The notes below the pieces were generated by a model that saw nothing but the letters and a program-made list of their open reading frames with translations, made no database searches and was not told where the DNA came from. 64,000 nucleotides of DNA from Azospirillaceae bacterium (GTDB lineage Bacteria > Pseudomonadota > Alphaproteobacteria > Azospirillales > Azospirillaceae): assembly GCA_028283825.1 (NCBI GenBank), contig JAPWJW010000003.1, positions 1,612,501 through 1,676,500 on the forward strand, written 5' to 3'. This document shows positions 57,419 through 64,000 of this stretch, one piece after another. Positions within the stretch are counted from its first letter, which is position 1; every line of letters starts with the position of its first letter. The translations under genes were made by a program, and so were the position numbers.

Positions 57419-60397
57419 ATGGCCGATACGCCCGCCAACGCCATTCCCGTTCCCCCGGACGCGCCCACGCCCGTCACCGGCGTTCCGGCCCCGATGGGCG
57501 CCGTGAAAGAGACGCTGTACCTGGTGGACGGCTCGGGCTTCATCTTCCGGGCCTATCATGCCCTACCGCCCCTGAACCGGCCGGACGGCACGCCGGTCAA
57601 CGCCGTGTTGGGCTTCACCAACATGCTGATGAAGCTGTTGGCCGACGTGAAGGTGCGGTCGGTCGCCGTCATCTTCGACAGCAAGCGCGAGAATTTCCGC
57701 AACGCCATCTATGCCGAGTACAAGGCCCACCGGCCGCCGCCGCCGGAAGATCTGGTGCCGCAGTTCGCGCTGATCCGCGAGGCGGTGGACGCCTTCAACC
57801 TGCCCTGCCTGGCGCTGGAGGGGTATGAGGCCGACGACCTGATCGCCACGTACGCCCGCCTGGCGCGTGAGGCCGGCCGCGACTGCGTCATCGTCTCCTC
57901 CGACAAGGATCTGATGCAGCTGATCACCGACGGCGTCGGCCTGCTGGACCCGATGAAGAACAAGAGCATCGGCGCCGATGAGGTGATGGAGAAGTTCGGC
58001 GTCGCCCCCGACCGGGTGGTGGACGTGCAGGCCCTGGCCGGCGACAGCGTCGATAACGTGCCGGGCGTGCCCGGCATCGGCGTCAAGACCGCGGCCCAGC
58101 TGATCACCGAATACGGCGACCTGGACGGCCTGCTGGCCCGCGCGCATGAGATCAAGCAGCCCAAGCGGCGCGAGGCCCTGACCCTGCACGCCGAGATGGC
58201 GCGCATCTCGCGCCAGCTGGTGCGCCTGGACGCCCACGCCCCCGTGCCGGAACCCCTGGAAGCGTTGAAGGCGCGGGCGCCCGACCATGACAAGCTGGTG
58301 GCCTGGCTGCGCGAACAAGGCTTCCGTTCCGCCATCCAGAAGGTGGAGGGTGAGTTCCTGCGCGATGGCGGCACGCCCGCCGCCCCGGCCCTGACGCTGG
58401 AAGCGACGCCGGCCGCCGCCAAGGCGGGCGGCGAGCAGCGCACCGACGCCGTGCGCGCCGCCTTCAACAGCCGCTTCTACAGCACCGAGGTCGCCCCCAT
58501 CGGCGAGCCCACCATCCCCGCCCCCGCCGAGGTCAGCTACGAACTGGTGCGGGATGCGGCAGCACTGAAGCGCTGGGTGGACGCGGCCACACTGGCCGGC
58601 ACCGTGGCGGTCGATACCGAGACCGACGGCCTGTCGCCCAACACCGCCAAGCTGGTGGGCTTTTCCCTGTCCCACACGCCGGGCCGCGCCTGTTATGTGC
58701 CGGTGGGGCACATCAATCCCGACGCGCCCAAGGAACAGGCCGGCGGCTTCGATTTCGGCGAGGCCCCGCCCCCGCCGGAACAGATCGCGCTGGAAGACGC
58801 GCGCGCCCTGCTGGCGCCCCTGCTGGCCGATCCGTCGGTGCTGAAGGTCGGGCAAAACCTCAAGTTCGACCTGCGCGTCCTGGCCCGCCACGGCTTCGCC
58901 GAGAACGCGGCCGCCATCGCGCCGGTGGACGACACCATGCTGCTGTCCTACGCCCTGGGTGCGGGTGCCCACGGCCACGGCATGGATGAGCTGGCGCAGC
59001 GCCACCTGGGCCACACCTGCATCACCTTCGATGAGGTGACGGGCACCGGCAAGAACCGTATCACCTTCGACCGCGTGCCCCTGGACCGCGCCTGCGCCTA
59101 CGCGGCGGAGGACGCGGACATCACCCTGCGCCTGCACCAGGTGCTGAAGGCCGACGTGCTGCGCCGCCACCTGGTGACGGTGTATGAGACGCTGGACCGC
59201 CCCCTGACGCCGGTGGTGGCGACCATGGAGGATGCCGGCATCCTGGTGGACCGGGCCATGCTGGCCGAACTGTCGCGCGACTTCGCCGGCCGCCTGGCCA
59301 AGCTGGAGGAGGATATCCACCTGCTGGTGGGCCACCCCTTCAACGTCGCCAGCCCCAAGCAACTGGGCGAGGTGCTGTTCGATGAGATGGGCCTGCCCGG
59401 CGGCAAGAAGGGCAAGACCGGCGCCTATTCCACCGACAGTGGCGTGCTGGAGCCCCTGGCCGAACAGGGGGTGGAGGTGGCGCAGCGCGTGCTGGACCAC
59501 CGGCAGCTGGCCAAGCTGAAATCCACCTACACCGACGCGCTGCAACAGCAGATCGACCCGGTCACCGGCCGCGTCCACACCAGCTTCGCCCTGGCCGCCA
59601 CCGCCACCGGGCGCCTCAGTTCCACCGACCCCAACCTGCAGAACATCCCCATCCGCACGGAGGAGGGGCGCAAGATTCGCCGCGCCTTCATCGCACCCGA
59701 GGGCCATGTGCTGCTGTCGGTGGACTACAGCCAGATCGAACTGCGCCTGGTGGCGGAGATCGCCGACGTGCCGGCCTTGAAGCGGGCCTTCACCGAAGGC
59801 ATCGACATTCACGCCATGACGGCGAGCCAGGTGTTCGGCGTGCCGCTGGACCAGATGACGGGCGAGATTCGGCGCAAGGCCAAGGCCATCAACTTCGGCA
59901 TCATCTACGGCATCTCCGGCTTCGGCCTGGGCCGCCAGTTGGGCATCGGCCCCGGTGAGGCCGGGGCCTTCATCAAGCAGTATTTCGAACGCTTCCCCGA
60001 ACTGGCGGGATATTTCGAGCGGACCAAGGCCGAGGCCAAGGAGAAGGGCTACGTCACCACCCTGTTCGGTCGCCAGTGCTGGATCCAGGGCATCAAGGAA
60101 AGCAACGCCGCCCGCCGCGCCTTCGCCGAGCGCCAGGCCATCAACGCCCCCATCCAGGGTACCGCCGCCGACATCATCCGCCGCGCCATGGCCCGCATCC
60201 CGGCGGCACTGACGGGGGCCGGCCTGAAGGCCCGCATGCTGTTGCAGGTGCACGACGAACTGCTGTTCGAGGTGCCGGTGGCCGAGGTGGACGCGACCAT
60301 CCCCGTGGTGCGCGCGGTGATGGAGGGGGCGGCAAGCCTGAGCGTGCCCCTGGTGGCCGAGGCCGGCACGGGGCGGAGTTGGGGCGAGGCGCACTAG
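57419..60397 (+). CDS. polA: DNA polymerase I
   Basis: PolA removes RNA primers and fills gaps in replication and repair. About 992 residues carry the 5'-3' exonuclease domain (LYLVDGSGFIFRAYHALPPL; VSSDKDLMQL), a 3'-5' exonuclease domain with intact motif I (VAVDTETDGL), and the palm/fingers with DPNLQNIPIRT, the motif-A SVDYSQIELRL, the O-helix RRKAKAINFGIIYG and the motif-C HDELLFE. The open frame runs far upstream to 55802, but only the part from about 57419 is PolA-like. ATG 57419 (GAAG upstream) fits family starts; 57410 is an alternative. It is divergent from the TPR gene. Confidence 0.97.
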   Translation: MADTPANAIPVPPDAPTPVTGVPAPMGAVKETLYLVDGSGFIFRAYHALPPLNRPDGTPVNAVLGFTNMLMKLLADVKVRSVAVIFDSKRENFRNAIYAEYKAHRPPPPEDLVPQFALIREAVDAFNLPCLALEGYEADDLIATYARLAREAGRDCVIVSSDKDLMQLITDGVGLLDPMKNKSIGADEVMEKFGVAPDRVVDVQALAGDSVDNVPGVPGIGVKTAAQLITEYGDLDGLLARAHEIKQPKRREALTLHAEMARISRQLVRLDAHAPVPEPLEALKARAPDHDKLVAWLREQGFRSAIQKVEGEFLRDGGTPAAPALTLEATPAAAKAGGEQRTDAVRAAFNSRFYSTEVAPIGEPTIPAPAEVSYELVRDAAALKRWVDAATLAGTVAVDTETDGLSPNTAKLVGFSLSHTPGRACYVPVGHINPDAPKEQAGGFDFGEAPPPPEQIALEDARALLAPLLADPSVLKVGQNLKFDLRVLARHGFAENAAAIAPVDDTMLLSYALGAGAHGHGMDELAQRHLGHTCITFDEVTGTGKNRITFDRVPLDRACAYAAEDADITLRLHQVLKADVLRRHLVTVYETLDRPLTPVVATMEDAGILVDRAMLAELSRDFAGRLAKLEEDIHLLVGHPFNVASPKQLGEVLFDEMGLPGGKKGKTGAYSTDSGVLEPLAEQGVEVAQRVLDHRQLAKLKSTYTDALQQQIDPVTGRVHTSFALAATATGRLSSTDPNLQNIPIRTEEGRKIRRAFIAPEGHVLLSVDYSQIELRLVAEIADVPALKRAFTEGIDIHAMTASQVFGVPLDQMTGEIRRKAKAINFGIIYGISGFGLGRQLGIGPGEAGAFIKQYFERFPELAGYFERTKAEAKEKGYVTTLFGRQCWIQGIKESNAARRAFAERQAINAPIQGTAADIIRRAMARIPAALTGAGLKARMLLQVHDELLFEVPVAEVDATIPVVRAVMEGAASLSVPLVAEAGTGRSWGEAH

Positions 60398-60404
60398 GCG
60401 TCCG

Positions 60405-60499
60405 CCTCAGGCGCCGGCAGGCCCGTCCGCGCCTTTGGCTTGTCCTCGATTTCCGTCCGCTGCGCTCCCCGGAAATCTCCGCCGGACGCGGTCGCGTCC
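60405..60499 (-). repeat. Multi-hairpin intergenic element, copy 10 (short)
   Basis: It starts at CCTCAGGCGCC 7 nt after the polA stop. It has a loosely paired H4 (loop GGAC rather than GGAT), H3 (GATTTCC/GGAAATC) and a perfect H2 (GGACGCG-AC-CGCGTCC). It lacks H1, H5 and GTAG. It ends 34 nt before the thiE stop. Confidence 0.78.
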
Positions 60500-60533
60500 T
60501 GGAAAAAGAAGAAGCCGGCCGGCACTTGGCGCC

Positions 60534-61135
60534 TTAACCCCACGCCGCCAGCAGGTCACGGACGACAGTGCCCGGATCGTCCGCGCGCATGATTGTGCCC
60601 ATGACCGCCAGGCCGGCCGCCCCGGCGGCGCGCACCTCGGCGGCGTTGGCGGGGGTGATGCCGCCCAGGGCCAGGGCTCCCGGCAGATGGGGCAGCGCCT
60701 GGGGACCCAGGGCCGGGCCGTAGCCGGGTTTGGACGGCGTCTCATAAATGGGGCTGAGGGTGGCGTAGTCGGCACCGCCCAGCCCCTCGTCCGGATGGTG
60801 GCGCGACAACCCTACCAGGGCGCGAGCGCCTAAGCGGGCGCGGGCGGCGCGTACGTCGCCGTCGGCACCGAGGTGCACACCGTCACACAAGGCCGCCGCC
60901 GCCAGGTCGCCGTGCACCGTCAGCGTGGCACCGTAATGCCGGGCAATAGGGCGCAGGCGTTGCACCAGGTCCAGCCGCTCGGCCGGGGCCAGATCCTTCT
61001 CGCGCACACTGGCCCAGCGGCAGCCGGCGGCGAACACCCGGTCCAGCAACGTGGGCAGGGGCAACACCGCCTGGGACCGGTCGGTGATCACCAGCAGCGG
61101 CGGGTCCGGCAGGGCGAAAGGGGGGCGCGGCCGCA

Positions 61136-61136
<1 letters not shown>
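60534..61136 (-). CDS. thiE: Thiamine-phosphate synthase
   Basis: ThiE couples HMP-PP to thiazole phosphate to give thiamine monophosphate. The TIM-barrel product of 200 residues contains WASVREKDL, the DGVHLGADGD phosphate-loop, GLSRHH, ADYATLSPIYETPSKPGYGP and ALGGITPANAAEV, all typical. The length is slightly short. Its ATG shares one base with the stop of thiG (TGATG), so it is the third gene of the riboswitch-controlled unit. No thiC or thiD is in the window. Confidence 0.94.
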
Positions 61137-63305
<2,169 letters not shown>

Positions 63306-63312
63306 CGCGATC

Positions 63313-63394
63313 TCCCTTCGCCGGCATGATCCGGAGCAGGTTCCATGGGTGTGATCTCAGCCGCGTTGCCTGGTCAGTCAGGTGCGGCACCCCA
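63313..63394 (-). promoter_or_regulatory. TPP riboswitch (THI box)
   Basis: On minus, GGGGTGC at the 5' end, CTGAGA about 32 nt later, ACCC and GGAACCTG, GGATCATGCCGGCGAAGGGA reproduce the TPP aptamer. The final GGGAG is also the Shine-Dalgarno for the TTG start 7 nt downstream. Binding of thiamine pyrophosphate should therefore block translation directly, without a need for a separate expression platform. Confidence 0.93.
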
Positions 63395-63566
63395 GTCGAT
63401 GACCGCGACCATGGCCGACCCGGCTGCCTTATTCAAGGGTCTTGGACATGCGTCCGCCTCACGCCGCCATGCCCTGTGAGCGGCGACCTGCCCCATCGGA
63501 GGTTTGACAAGCACGGTGATTGTCTGGACTCTGCAAACACTGGAGTACAGCTATCAAGGTCAGCTC

Positions 63567-64000
63567 ATGTTTGCCGCCATCGGCCTGCTCGGTGTGTTCA
63601 TCTGCGTGTTCGGGTCGTTCGTGATCTTCGGCGGCAAGATCGGCATCATCATCGAGGCCTTGCCGGGTGAGTTCATGACCATCGGCGGGGCCGCCATCTG
63701 CGGCTTCATCGTTTCCAACAGCTCCCACGTCATCAAGCAATCGCTGAAGGACGTGAAGCGCATCTTCCCCGGCGCCAAGTTCCACAAGAAGGATTATATG
63801 GAGCTGCTATCGCTGCTCTATCAAATCCTGAAGACGATGAAGACCAAAGGCGTGCTGGCGATTGAACAGCACATCGAAAAGCCGATGGAAAGCAACATCT
63901 TCAATGCCTACCCGGCGATCATGAAGGACCCCTTCACGGTCAAGTTCATTTCCGATTACCTGCGCATGTTTTCCATCGGCGTGGATAACCCCCACGAACT
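63567..64000 (+). CDS. motA: Flagellar motor stator protein MotA (partial, cut by window edge)
   Basis: MotA is the membrane stator subunit that, with MotB, turns proton flow into flagellar torque. Only the first 144 residues are inside the window: MFAAIGLLGVFICVFGSFVI (first helix), a helix around GEFMTIGGAAICGFIV, then the cytoplasmic loop VIKQSLKDVKRIF and the MESNIFNAYPAIMKDPFTVKFISDYLRMF segment. AAGG lies 8-9 nt before the ATG. Upstream, TTGACA at 63505-63510 with a weak -10 could be its promoter. The gene continues past 64000. Confidence 0.95.
   Translation, partial: MFAAIGLLGVFICVFGSFVIFGGKIGIIIEALPGEFMTIGGAAICGFIVSNSSHVIKQSLKDVKRIFPGAKFHKKDYMELLSLLYQILKTMKTKGVLAIEQHIEKPMESNIFNAYPAIMKDPFTVKFISDYLRMFSIGVDNPHE

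Noticed and set aside
57563-60394. 943-codon open frame antisense to polA
   Set aside because: No motifs, composition typical of antisense GC-rich shadows, and polA itself is certain.

Overview
The window is very GC-rich (roughly 68-70% by eye) chromosomal DNA of an alphaproteobacterium, most likely Rhodospirillales/Azospirillaceae (Azospirillum, Nitrospirillum or Niveispirillum type). The evidence is the gene content: a C. violaceum-like phhA with hppD, ThiO/ThiG/ThiE behind a TPP riboswitch, a SUV3-like helicase coupled to an S4-domain gene, a comF/grxC/nitrilase neighbourhood, and a MotA of the proteobacterial type. No phage, integrase, transposase or CRISPR array was seen. Nearly all of it looks like core chromosome. 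The accessory features are two small toxin-antitoxin modules, an AT-rich 0.7-kb intergenic region and a dispersed repeat family.

Layout. 0.4-13.4 kb: ClpB, a MOSC protein, a lone E1-alpha dehydrogenase subunit, an S10-like carboxypeptidase, and a minus-strand run (SUV3-like helicase, S4 protein, M48 protease, MmcQ/YjbR protein) with ATGA overlaps at two of its junctions. 13.5-19.5 kb: HtpG, then an L,D-transpeptidase followed by an M15/DUF882 endopeptidase, the same pairing as E. coli ycbB-ycbK. 19.6-26.6 kb: DctA, two divergently transcribed membrane histidine kinases, and an ArsC/YfgD-like protein. 26.7-34.1 kb: an enlarged GlmS-like protein, a degenerate SDR, and the phenylalanine/tyrosine degradation genes phhA, an Lrp/AsnC regulator and hppD. 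34.2-35.6 kb: mazEF and higBA facing each other. 35.6-44 kb: nitrilase, glutaredoxin, ComF, methyltransferase, amidohydrolase, MutT, ArgJ and a parvulin PPIase. 44.3-47.4 kb: secA, carrying an apparent one-base frameshift, and a small co-directional ORF. 47.6-54.8 kb: GreB, a chemoreceptor, an M1 aminopeptidase, a YbjQ protein and a small membrane protein. 54.9-63.4 kb: tRNA-Arg(CCG), a TPR protein, PolA, and the thiamine thiazole operon thiO-thiS/thiG/thiE under a TPP riboswitch. The right edge cuts motA.

The most unusual content is non-coding. Ten copies of a roughly 95-160 bp multi-hairpin element sit next to gene ends, in both orientations. They contain up to five stem-loops. Several stems differ between copies by paired (compensatory) changes, while one loop (GGAT) is nearly invariant and most copies carry GTAG next to one hairpin, as in REP elements. 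The clpB and htpG upstream regions also share a CTTGCG-N18-CATATCG motif that looks like a heat-shock (sigma-32) promoter. The other point needing attention is the secA reading-frame break.
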